Shown: piece after piece, positions 33,605 through 44,232 of the stretch
Numbering within the stretch: the first letter of the stretch is position 1
How the letters are laid out: each line of letters starts with the position of its first letter
Assembly: GCF_029867415.1 (NCBI RefSeq)
Contig: NW_026705585.1
Span: 520,070 to 584,069, forward strand
Reading direction: 5' to 3'
DNA length: 64,000 nucleotides
DNA from: Vicia villosa
Taxonomy: Eukaryota; Streptophyta; Magnoliopsida; Fabales; Fabaceae
Program-made: the position numbers and the translations under genes
Notes under the pieces: generated by a model
What the model was told of the DNA's origin: nothing
The model's input: the letters and a program-made list of their open reading frames with translations, nothing else
Database searches by the model: none

Positions 33605-34672
33605 TATAAGAGGAACTGATTTTAATTTTCTAATGCTGCAGTATTATGCAAACAAAACCATAATATTTATGTTGTATTTTAAACTTGTTTATGATTTTGT
33701 ACTATGGAATGGATCTTGGTTTTTATTAAATTAGACAACAATGTGAATAACTCATGATTCTGTGCTTAGTTTACAGACAAAATTTGCAATATTATCTATC
33801 TAGATAAATAAAAATGACATGCCTAAACAACTGTATTTAATTATTACTATAAATTATTATTATAGTTACAACAAGATAGAAAATGCATAAACAATACTAT
33901 TAACTACATTCAATGTTTACAACAAGGTCAACTTCTTCAAGATGTAGTACTTAATTAAGTTAGTAATATATTTTACTTCTAAGTATAACAATTTACAATC
34001 ATCATGTTGTATTAATCAATTAATAAGTACTATAGTATAGTATAATAGTGTATAGGTGCATGAATATATGTAAAAGGGTATAGTAATAAGGAGGCTACAA
34101 TGCCCCATGCAATGAAGGTATATGTAAATTGGATATTTTTTTTAAATGGTTTTGTAACAGCCACGTGTTACCAAGAGAGTTAAACGTGGGAGTCAATATC
34201 AAATCAAATCATATTCAACAACTGACAATGTCTAGGCAGCATCTTCTTTGTGTGTATGTATAGCATAGCATGTACTTCAAAAAGTCAAGTCCTTAATTGG
34301 TGTCTAAAGAAACAATACCTCAATTATTGAAGGTGTGGTAAAGATAGTTTTAGGACATTTTTGTAGATCTAGAGTTTCACTCTCATATAGGTCTTTAATG
34401 TGAGTTGTGCTTCTGAAAAGTTATTCTTTTTAATTGAGTAATGGAGAAGGGGGGATTTTAATTGTCCTTTGCAAGGTTGTCCTTTTAATTGGGTTCTTTT
34501 ATTTTAGGAAAATGCTTATTCAAGTTAAGGTTTTTTTTGGGAACCTTTCCCATAATTTTAAGAGATTATGTCTTTCCACAAAATTGGATTTCTCTAATTT
34601 ATTGTGAGAATATCTCATTACACCCCTTAATTCTCATATGTATTTGACAAAATTTTAAATATGATTTCTGTT
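33605..34672. other. Intergenic, no gene
   Basis: 3' region of the AHP gene followed by AT-rich DNA. Nothing coding was recognised up to the palindrome field. Confidence 0.4.
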
Positions 34673-35325
34673 TTCGTAGATACACATTCGAAAGTATCTT
34701 TTTCTTTTTTTCTAAAAGTTAAATTTTTCCGTATGTGCATCTAAGTATTTTAAACTAGTGAACGTTGGGGAAAATGACAAATTAATTCAGTTCATAAAAT
34801 ATTCCGTAGGTACATCTACGGAATGGCTTAGCGCCAGAATATTCCATAGATGCACCTACGAAAGTATCTGGTATATTATGAACCAGCATAACCACTCCCC
34901 CATTGTTACATTTCTTCTTCAACACTCACCTCTCCACAACCTAAAAAACCCTACATCATCATTATTATTTTTCACTCTAAAACTCTAACTTTTTGGTGCA
35001 ACAAATCAAAGGGAGCAAGAGAAGACTGAATTTCAGGTAAATAATCATCTTTGTCCATTCCATTGCTCACATTATGCATTAATTTTCTGTAAAAAAAAGT
35101 AATGTTGCTTCCGTAGGTACATATACGGAACGTTTTGAAGATGAACACGTTCCGGATGTGCATCTATGGAACGTGTCTGTGTTATTTTCTCCAGCAGTCT
35201 TGTGATTTTGTGTTATTTGTGTTATTGTTTACAAATAGGTATGGTACACCCCCGATAATATCTCAAGAGAATTAGTTCCTTAAGTCGATGTTTCACCGAA
35301 AGTTGAAGGGGTAGTTGTAAATCTC

Positions 35326-36723
35326 ATGATTAAAATCCTACACAATGCGATACAAACCACATTTGGTCGGAGCATTACGGTGTTGGAACATCGATTCAAT
35401 TACAACATACTTTATTCTCAATTGATCGGAAATGTGTCTCGGGCTAGGTTGAACTATATTTTTCACGAGGCCAAACGAGGTGAAGTTGTAGGTTCCGATA
35501 GAGCAAAGTGTACTTGTACTATTTCCAAAACGTATAGTCTCCCGTGTGCGTGTGTTATTGCTAAAAAGATAAAACTAGGTGAGACGTTAAGAATGGAAGA
35601 AGTCACTACAAAAAAAAGTTCATCCGCCACGGCCAGAAAATCGCGGCTAGATGCAAAATAACTGTGGTTTTACGCTTTGGCCACGAATACGTGACTGTGG
35701 GATATGCAGGCGTGGCCTAAAGTATAAGCCATTGTTTTCTTGTTTGGGCCACGTTTTATATACATTTGTGGCTTGTATAGGCCATGGCTTAGGTATCTAG
35801 GTTAAGGTCGCGATTTATCTTGCACTTCCCTCACTGGAAAAGACAAAGAGTGCATCGGAGAAATTGAAGCCTACGTCGAATGACAACACGACTACACGGG
35901 CTCCTTCGTATTGTGAATACGTCGATAAACTTTTTACCGACTCACCAACTCCAAAATCTCAAAAATCTCAAACAAGTTCAAACAAAGGAGCTCGCATAAG
36001 CAAACCACCTCCGACACCTATTCCTCCAAAAATTCCAATCATAAAGAATTGCCTATCCCACCAAAAATTACATTCATCAAAGAGATGCCGGTTTTTATGC
36101 ACAAATACATTGAGCGGATCGTCAATGTTGCGGGGACGGTAATTGCGGTTACCGGGTCATCTCGTTGTTGCTTAGTAATGGAGAGGGTAGCCATACGATT
36201 GTCCTTCATCAACTTATCCAAGTGTTGAAGATGCATAGAGACTCGTACACGCAGTTATATGGTGACGAAGTTAAATTTGAAGCGGTTAACGAAGCTTTTG
36301 GTCCTTGGTTGGCCGTTTACGCACCGGTGTCAAAATGGATGAAATTCCCAAAAATGAGACATCTTATTCCGTGCGCGTATGATAGGGTGTGCATTGACTT
36401 GACGCGTCATGGTTTTTCGAAAACATTTTCCCCCTCCGTACCGCACTACCTACAAATCCAAATGATCGCATCATGTCTATTAGATGGCTTTCAAAATCGA
36501 GTCATTTTGTGCAAGTTTACTTGAAACTGCAATGCCCCATACCACCTACATCACTCTGAAGATGCCGAGATGTGGCCGGATCTTTTTGTTGATATGATGC
36601 ATAAATTCGAAAGATTAAACAACATCGAGAAGGAAGCGAATAAGGAAAAGTCAAAATTGGAACCACCAATAGATTTAGCCGACGATAGTTCTTTTGATGT
36701 GTTTTGTAGTTTTAAAGTGTAAT
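35326..36723 (+). pseudogene. MULE transposase tail with OTU-like protease domain
   Basis: The first block (35326-35600) ends a Mutator-like transposase with a SWIM-type zinc finger (CTCTISKTYSLPCACVIA, the last His replaced by Cys). After a CACTA-like insertion, a Pro/Ser linker leads to an OTU-like cysteine protease region: GNCGYRV near 36137 with the catalytic-type Cys, SLLLSNGEG, GPWLAVYAPVSKWMKFP, and a late WLSKSSHFVQVYL segment with the His region. It ends ...IDLADDSSFDVFCSF and a stop at 36723. At least three frame changes are needed. Fusions of MULE transposase with OTU domains are known in plants (KAONASHI-type MULEs); this one is dead. Confidence 0.75.
35609..35830. mobile_element. 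CACTA-like terminal fragment
   Basis: CACTACAAAAAAAAG at 35609 is a standard CACTA-superfamily end. It is followed by closely spaced subterminal GGCCACG/GTGGCC motifs (CGCCACGGCC, TTGGCCACG, GCGTGGCC, GGGCCACG, GGCCATGGC), also typical. The matching ...GTAGTG end was not found before MULE coding resumes near 35830. It is probably one end of a small or truncated element that landed in the MULE pseudogene. Confidence 0.6.
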
Positions 36724-37073
36724 GTATGCACTCTTTAACATTGCAATATAATATTTTTTGTCAATTATAAATTCTAATGGAAGGTTTAGTTTGGTGTTTA
36801 TGTCTTTTTAAATTCTGGATTGCATTATAATTCTGTTATGCTAAAAATCACGTCCAGAGAAATTTCCGTAGATGAAACTACGAAAGAATCAAAATTTGCA
36901 AATTATGGTTATTTTCCGTAGATATATCTACCGAACCAAAATATCTGGGTTCCTTCCGTGGATATACCTACGAAACATTCTATGACAGAAAATGGATGGT
37001 CCACACTCACTTAGGTTTTCTATAAATTTGGGGTTTCTAATGTTGTATTTCACACAAACACAAAAAGTCTCAA

Positions 37074-37433
37074 TGTGAGTATAACGTCCGTTGGTATGTT
37101 GCAAATGTCTCCTACTCCGATGGTAGAACACCCGGGCGGACGTTCAAACTCAACGAGTACACCTCGCTCGTTGTTATCATTGACGAAATTCACTATCGCA
37201 TACCTTACGGTGACAAAGGGAAGGTTGTGAAGCTCGAGTATCGTTCACCTTTATTTGACAACGGAGGGAACGTCGTTTGCAGCAACATTGAGCTCAAGAA
37301 CTGAGAGGATGTTTTGGCGATGTGGCGAACGTATTACGGTTTCGAAGAGAAAATTCCCCTCGAGTTCGTAGCGAGGGTGCAAAGAATGGTCGAGCAAATC
37401 TTAGAGATGTGCAAGCATCCACCGGGCTATTGA
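37074..37433 (+). pseudogene. Unrecognised ORF near the OTU-MULE, 119 codons with one stop
   Basis: A frame from 37074 to the TGA at 37431 is open except for TGA at 37302 (codon 77) and lacks a visible ATG. It has ordinary protein composition: VRWYVANVSYSDGRTPGRTF, DEIHYRIPYGDKGKVVKLEY, AMWRTYYGFEEKIPLEF, ILEMCKHPPGY. It lies on the same strand and about 350 bp after the OTU pseudogene, with palindromes on both sides, so it may be a second gene of that element or part of a neighbouring copy. I do not recognise the family. Confidence 0.5.
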
Positions 37434-37576
37434 AATGTAATATTTAATTTGATGTTGAAATTAACGATGTAATGCCGAGTTTAATCTATGAATGTTGTTT
37501 TTATCGTTGCAATGTTGATTTTTTGGTTTGTTATGTTGATATACATACGAAAGTGTTTCGTAGATATACACATGGA

Positions 37577-38649
37577 ACCTAAGAGACTCCAGGGGTGTAG
37601 TAAGAGTTTTTCTTTGTTGTCTCATGCTGCCCCATTATGGTGTAATGTAATGGTGGAGAAAGAAAAAATAGAGAAATCAAACCCTTAAATTAAATCCAGT
37701 AACTAGAAATGAAGCAGGAGGTATAGCAGAATGAAAAAGGTAGGAGAGGATATGAATCCCTTCTCCACATACTTAAAAAAAACAACATTGAATCCTCTCT
37801 TATACAAATTACCACCCACTAACACGTAATTATGTGCCTTTTGTTTCAACTTAAAGTTAGAAGGAGTGGATATGTTCTTCAATAACCGATTAATTATTTG
37901 ATTCATGCATCGACAACGTATGTACATCCTTTTATAGGATACTTTTCAAGAAAAAATTCAAGTGGTGCATCCACCCAATGGTGGAGCCAGAAATTTTAGG
38001 GAGTCCGGGCAAAAAATTTATACCTTGTTTTTACTAATTTTACAATTTGTTTCTACTAATTTTATTCTTAATTTTGTCTATAAATTTTCCCCTTAGTTTT
38101 GTCCAAAAATTTTACACCATTTTTTTACTAATTTTGCCCTTAATTTTGTCTAAAAGTTACTAATTTTGTCTAAAAGTTACTAATTTTTACTAATTCTGCC
38201 CTTGCATCCACCTAATCCCTCAATCATGACATTATGTCAGCAATTAGCTTATGTCCCCAACCTAAAGCCTCCACCCTCAACATCGGCGAGTCTACGCCAT
38301 CCCCCACCCTTAATTTGGTTTATATTCTTATTTGTTTACAAACCACAAAGTTATAGTTTAATTTCTTGATTTGGTCTAATTTTTATTACTAAGTTTTTGA
38401 ATTTCATTTGGCAATTTAGTTTTTTCTTTCATTTCAAGAGTTCCTTCACTCAATCGAAGGTTAGTGTTTTGGTTCCTTTTTAAGAGTTCTAATCTTTCAT
38501 ATTTTGTTTTAATAACTACATGTGTGTGTTTTTATGGAGATATGGAAGGATCTCCAAAGTTATATCGATAAAAAATGTTTAACTTTTAATGAAAATGATA
38601 AAGAAAAGTTTGACATTCTTTCTTGATGAAAAAACAATGATGGATAATA
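37577..38649. other. Intergenic with low-complexity repeat
   Basis: No gene. Between about 37990 and 38210 the phrase TTTTACTAATTTTG and relatives repeat in degenerate form, including a 20-bp unit TTTTGTCTAAAAGTTACTAA present twice near 38145-38185. The stretch starts with GTGGAGCCAGAAATTTTAGG, a common plant transposon phrase. Confidence 0.4.
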
Positions 38650-38893
38650 TCCAGTTCTATCCCAAATAGTTAGAGATAACATGCTCACACCAGTTTCAAA
38701 TTTGGGTTCTAAGAGTGATTTTAGCACTTATGAGAGGATTTTAGAGGTATATAGAAGCACTCTCAAACTAGAAAATGGTTGAGGCTCTAGTTTGTGCTCA
38801 AAATTGGTCGAGGTCGTCCTTTTACTATTTCAAAGACATGGAATTCAATGAGGAGTACGAGATCTATGAAGATGCTTTAATATGTATTGATTA
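38650..38893 (+). pseudogene. hAT transposase C-terminal (dimerisation) relic
   Basis: The fragment reads QIVRDNMLTPVSNLGSKSDF, then STYERILEVYRSTLKLE; after a one-base frame change it continues MVEALVCAQNWSRSSFYYF. This is the hATC dimerisation region of plant hAT transposases. It is cut at 38893 by the miniature LTR element. Nothing upstream of the hATC region was recognised. Confidence 0.75.
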
Positions 38894-39883
38894 TGTTTTT
38901 GGTCGGCCAAATGCCCGGATAGATTAGACCCAATTCATCTCAAATCAACTCCACTTGACCAAGGTATAAAAGTTATTTCACGCAGAAAGCTATGTGCATT
39001 CTCTTATCTCCATTTTTCACTATAATTATCTTGAATTTTGAACTGAATTGGGCATTAGAGTATTAACCTTATAGGTCCACCCCGCGCTGCTGCACTTGAG
39101 ATCATCACCACATGTTTGAGATCTTCAACTCATCAACTACATCCAATTTTGGTTATATAACGGAACAATGGCGTCGTCTGTGAGAGTCGGGGTCTGATTC
39201 CTACAAAATTTCATTATCAAATCAATCTCGATCTAAAATCAGATTTCTATAGGAAGCAAAAGGAGTATATACAGTAAATTCGGTAGTTATATCCAAGACA
39301 CTCAGTTCATCCTTTGGATCACTCGTTCAAAAGTTACTGTTGATTGACAAAATTCGCAATATCGCATCATCCAGCACCTGTCCTTCGCTATATTGTCTTG
39401 TCTTCTACTCCTAACGGACACTAGCGTTCAACGAAGCGGAGATTAGTTGGAATTAGTTTTTCTAGATCGTGAAAAAATCAATGGAATTTCAAACTCCAAT
39501 CTACCTCTGATTCTTGCGTTCATCTCGGACAACATTCTTGAAGGCTGGCCAAAATTAATAAAAGCTTTCCTGGCTCTCTCAAGACCCGGCAAAGCCTTGG
39601 GGGTAATTGTTCTAGGCCAGCCAAAGGTCTTGACAGCTAAGATCCAATTCATCTCAAATCTACTCCGCTTGACTTATGGTATAATTGTCAATACACACAG
39701 AAAGTAAGGTACATTTTCTGATATCCATTTTTCACTACATTCATCTTGAATCTTAAATTGACTTGTGCGTTGGTGTGGTAATCTCGTAGGTCCATATCAT
39801 GCTACCACATCGAATATTCAGCACCACCTTTTCAAGATCCTCAATTCACTTGTTGCATCTAATTCTGGTTCCAAAATGGAACA
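38894..39883 (+). mobile_element. 990-bp TRIM-like LTR retrotransposon
   Basis: Two LTRs, 38894-39167 (274 bp) and 39608-39883 (276 bp), both TG...CA, share the order GGCCRGCCAAA, CCAATTCATCTCAAATC, TCCATTTTTCACTA, GTAGGTCCA, GGAACA. They flank only 440 bp of non-coding DNA. The primer-binding site ATGGCGTCGTCTGTGAGA follows the first LTR. A purine-rich CCTTGGGGGTAAT precedes the second. Flanking five-base duplications are GATTA and GATTC (one mismatch). No gag or pol is present, so it is a non-autonomous miniature element, probably driven by a gypsy relative judging from the primer site. LTR divergence is high, so it is old. Confidence 0.75.
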
Positions 39884-39888
39884 GATTC

Positions 39889-41308
39889 TATATGTCTTGA
39901 GTGTAATTTTTAAATTGTTTTGTAGTATGTTGTTGATTGTTTTTAAAATATATTATAGAATTTCCAGAAACTTTAGTTGAAAATGGAGCCTCTTCTTCCT
40001 CTCATACTAAATCACAACCTTTTCTATTTGTTTTAAACAAATAAAGGTTTAATTCCTTGAATTTTGTTCAAATATGTATTTTGTTAAAATATGTGTTAAA
40101 TAAAATATAAATACTGATTTTGTCCAATTTTTATTGTATTTGCAGCACTTTTTAAATTTTTTGGAGTCATGAAAAACAAAACCAATCACTTATGAAATAA
40201 GAATTTTGGAGTCATGAATGCATTTTTAAGTGTAGCTATTGTTAGCTTCTTTTTTATTTTGTTATGGTTATTTCTAAATTTTGATTATTTGAATCACAAT
40301 TTAAAATATTGAAGGTTTATGTAGGATATGGGAAGCAAAAGTGGTGAACACCCTCATAATATTTTGAATGAAAATCATCAAATACTAGCTTCTGTTCACA
40401 GTGGAAGGTTAGATTTTATATTTGAAATTAATACTTGTTTCTGTTCTCAGCTTTTCACAGTTTGAATGTTTTTGACAACATTATTCATTTTTATTTACAA
40501 GCAATGAATATGTCATACAATCTACAACATATCATTTTGATGCTTATCCTATTGTGAATTCAATTTAGTCTTTGAGAATGACAATGTACATTACTTCATA
40601 CATACATATATGGTAGGAATTGAAAAAGAAATGGGAAAAAAGATTATGGAGTTCAAGGAAAACAACTTATATTTTATGTTGGCTGTGTTGACATACTTAT
40701 GTTTGGTTGTGTTGGTGTTTTTACATGTATATTGGTCGTGTTAATGTTACTGTATTTATTTTGGCTATTTGAACAAATATTTATATTCTAAGAAATTTAA
40801 ATTTTATATGGTTTTTGCGAAGATTAAGTTTCATTTTAGTTACTCAATTTGATTGGATTAATGTTAATGAATTTGGTTCAGTTTTAAAGTGATAAATAAG
40901 TTTTAATTTAGCCAAATTTAAAAATGATAAATGAGCTCAATTAGCTCGAACTTAACTCAATTTTGAAGTAATAATGAATTCAATTAACTTAACATTTGTA
41001 AAATAAAAATAATAATTTTTTAGTACTAATTAACCAAAAAATAGTAGATTTTTTACTTTAAAAAAAGAGTATTTGAACATATTTAAAATTGACTCGTCAT
41101 TGACTCAATTTGTAATTACAAAAATTGTATTGATTTTCTAATGAGTCTAATTATGTTTAAACACAAAAAAACCTAATTATAAATATGAATTTCAAAAAAA
41201 AACTGAACTTGGAAAAATCAATGGTTGAATTGATCAGGAGTGGACCATTATTTCTCAATTGAGAGTTAGACCGATTTTGGGTTTTGGACTGAACTCGAAC
41301 CGACTATG
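39889..41308. other. AT-rich intergenic DNA
   Basis: No gene is supported. The stretch at 40850-41300 contains decayed repeats with GACCGATTTTGGGTTTTGGAC and GAACCGACTATG, resembling hAT-like CCGATT ends. Confidence 0.35.
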
Positions 41309-41620
41309 TAACACCCATTTTCGAGTAGAAAGAAAATGGGATATTTTTCTCAATGCGGATTTTTAAAATAGAAGTTGAGCTTATACTTCAGTTTTCTCAA
41401 TTTTTCCACAACTAAAATGATTCAATTAAAAGTCTATTTCGGGATAAATTTTGTCTAATTTCTAATGGTTTAATTTTCACTTTCAAAAAATCTTTGTAAC
41501 TAAAGTTATAGGCAAATCACTAATCAGGTATCCTAATCACAATTTACATAATTATAATTATATTTCTCTTCTCACTAATCCCATAAAATTTATACCTAGC
41601 TATTAAGGTTTTATGGTACC
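41309..41620 (+). repeat. Possible gypsy (chromovirus-type) LTR start
   Basis: TGTAACACCCATTTTCGAG is like the conserved LTR start (TGTAACACCC) of plant chromoviruses. About 310 bp follow before the copia element at 41621 cuts it. No partner LTR was found in the window. Confidence 0.4.
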
Positions 41621-42833
41621 TGTTAGATCCATGATATTATGTTTGGCATAAATTTTTCTAAAACATGGCTCTTAACTGATATTGAGCAAGATATCATGAC
41701 ATCTTGATCAACTGGTACAACAAAGTTTGCTGTTACAATTTTTGACTAATGTCATGACAGATGTTATGACATGTTATACTAGAACATCATGACAGTACCA
41801 CTCGTTTAAATCCTTAAAGATTTGATTGATAAATATGAGATTCTAGAAGATTCTAGTACTCATACATACGCAGCCAATCAAGGATATTTTAGGAACAATG
41901 CAGATTTGATTTAGTTTCATAAAAAGGATATTGGAGACTTTTTAGGAAACTTTGAAGATTTATTACTATTTTTGTGTGGAGATCTTGCAGCTCATTTAAA
42001 AGGAGAAGATTGGATTTGATTTAAGAGTCCAAACTCATACTGCAAGAGTCTATAAATAAGGACTTGCCAAACCTAAAATAGCAAGCATTCACAATAAGAA
42101 ACTGTGAGTGCAAATAAGGGTTTAGGGTTTTGAGAGTACTTCAAGTTCTTTGTGTTTTTGTGTATGTCGATTATGTATCTTTTGATACTGTACATATTTG
42201 GAATACTTAGGTCGATCAATTTAGTTGCAACCTCACTGGAATCCACTTCCGGGAGGTATTCCAAAAGTATTCTGCAGGAACAGATACATTGAGGTAGACT
42301 GATTGTTCTCACTCATGAGATTTTAATCAAAGAGTTGAGTATTATTAATTGTTCTCACTCATGATATTTTAGTAAAGAGTTGAGTATTATTCTTAGTTGA
42401 GGATTTTAAGCAAAATTAAGTATTATTTATTGGAAGTGTAATTTTTTGTTATTGTCACTAGTTTGTGATTGTTTTTATCACTGAGTTGATTGGTAGGAAG
42501 TGAGAGGGGGGTCTCATATCTAGAGGGTTCTAGGTAGAAGTTGCACAAGGTAGTGATTTGGTGATAAGTTGTACACTGAGATTGATTAGGCTTTAAACTA
42601 ATACTACCATAGTGAATTTCCTTCCCGGGTTGGTATCCCCTAGAGTAGGTGACGTTGCACCGAACTGGGTTAACAATAGATTGTGTTATTTTAGCTTCTA
42701 TAATTTAATTTTTCATAGTTTCTATTTTTGTAAAAGTGCTTTCTGTCAGCAGATAATGTCATAACATCTGTCAACATTGTGTTGCTGTTGGGGAGTTAGT
42801 TTTGACATCTGTATTGCAAGACCCAAAATTTCA
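41621..42833 (+). repeat. 5' LTR of the decayed copia element
   Basis: Begins TGTTAGATCCATG and ends ATTTCA. It is about 1213 bp, followed by ATTAGCTTCATAGCA, a decayed form of the usual ATTGGTATCAGAGCA primer site. Its first 140 bp align with 46993-47134. The motif ATGTCATGACAT and variants recur inside. Confidence 0.7.
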
Positions 42834-42900
42834 ATTAGCTTCATAGCAAGAACCCTGCTCTAATTATGGGTGGGCTCCATGGAGAATATTTTCTAGTACT

Positions 42901-43565
42901 ATGAATAAGGAAAGGGGATACAACAGACCATCTGTGTTAGATGGTTCAAATTATGATTGGTGGAAGGTCGGAATGGTGGCTTTTTTGAAATCCATGGACA
43001 ACAAAGATTGGTAGGATGTTTTGAAAGGATGAGATCATCTTGTTTTGAAGGACAAAGATGGGAATGTGTCTTTGAATCCAGATGAAAATTGGTCAGATGA
43101 GGGTGATAAATTAGCTATTGGAAATTCCAAGGCTTTAAATGCTTTATTCAATGGAGTATAAAATAATGTTTTTATGTTGATTAATACATGTGATATAGCC
43201 AAGGATGATTGGGAAATTCTCAGGACAACTCATGAAGGTACATCTAAAGTGAAGATGTCAAGACTTCAGCTTCTCACTGCTAAATATGAAAATATGAAGA
43301 TGAAAGATGATGGGACCATACAAGACTATCATATGAAGGTTCTTGAAATAGAAAATGCATATAGTGGCATGGTAGAAAAGATGTTAGAATAAAATCTTGT
43401 TAAAAAGATCCTTAGGTCATTACCTAGGAAATTTGATATGAAGGTGACAACCATTGAAGAAGCTTATGACATCGGCACTATGAGGGTTGATGAACTTGTT
43501 GTCTCATATTATGAGTGTGAAGGTTTTAGTCACAATAGACCAAAATGTCCCACTTTTCTCGAGTA
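42901..43565 (+). pseudogene. copia gag pseudogene
   Basis: ATG at 42901 starts a gag with DGSNYDWWKVGMVAFLKSMD, then IGNSKALNALFNGV, KDDWEILRTTHEGTSKVK and KILRSLPRKFDMKVT. In-frame stops occur near 43012, 43159 and 43390. A jump near 43508 joins the gag core directly to a zinc-knuckle remnant ECEGFSHNRPKCP, so an internal piece is missing. The acidic tail WSDDDESEDESSTGNG follows. Confidence 0.75.
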
Positions 43566-44232
43566 GCATAAAAAGGACTTTACTATATCTTGGTCTGATG
43601 ATGATGAGTCGGAAGATGAATCTAGCACCGGTAATGGCACTCTGGCTGATGGGAAGATGAAGTAGAATCATGTGATGAGAATGATCTCTATAAATATTTG
43701 GATGTGTCCTACAAGGATACTTGTGACAAGTGTGAAGAAAGTCTTAAGATAGAGGAAGAAAAGAGAAAGACTATAGCTGAATTGAAGAATGGAAAGAAGA
43801 AGCTTTTATGTAATGTTTCACATCTTTAAATTGAGGTAGCTCTCTTAAATTCCAAGCTTGAAAACTTGACAAACTTTTTGAAAAAGATGAAAAATTGAGT
43901 TGATATGATGAAAGAAGTTGAAGATACAGAGGTTAATCATTCAGTTGATAATAAACAAAATAAAAGATTTGTAGAAAAGAATGATCAACATGTCCAACCA
44001 CATGTTCCAACATCTTGGCAGATTCAATGAAACTCCAACAAATTCCAATTCTTCAAATTGGAGATGTCATTATTATGGTAAGTACACTAATATTAAGCAT
44101 TTCTGTTATAAATTTTGTGGAGATCAAAAATCTTCAGCTCATTCTAAGGCTAGTCAAGTAAGCAAAAAGAGATGTGTAAAAGATAGAGATTTTAATCTTA
44201 TAGCTCATACTTCATTGAGATCTTCAAATAGA

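Larger units (their letters stand above)
34673..37576. repeat. Field of ten dispersed 22-bp imperfect palindromes
   Basis: A motif with arms TTCCGTAG and CTACGGAA around six variable bases recurs at 34673, 34727, 34801, 34842, 35109, 35149, 36864, 36914, 36954 and 37557. The 34801 copy has perfect 9-bp arms (ATTCCGTAG/CTACGGAAT). The copies lie in non-coding DNA around the OTU/transposase pseudogene and the 37074 ORF, not inside them. They are irregularly spaced (36 bp to 1.7 kb), so this is not a tandem array. Possible roles: transposase-binding subterminal sites of the Mutator-like element, or remains of a tiny foldback element. I found none elsewhere in the window. Confidence 0.8.
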
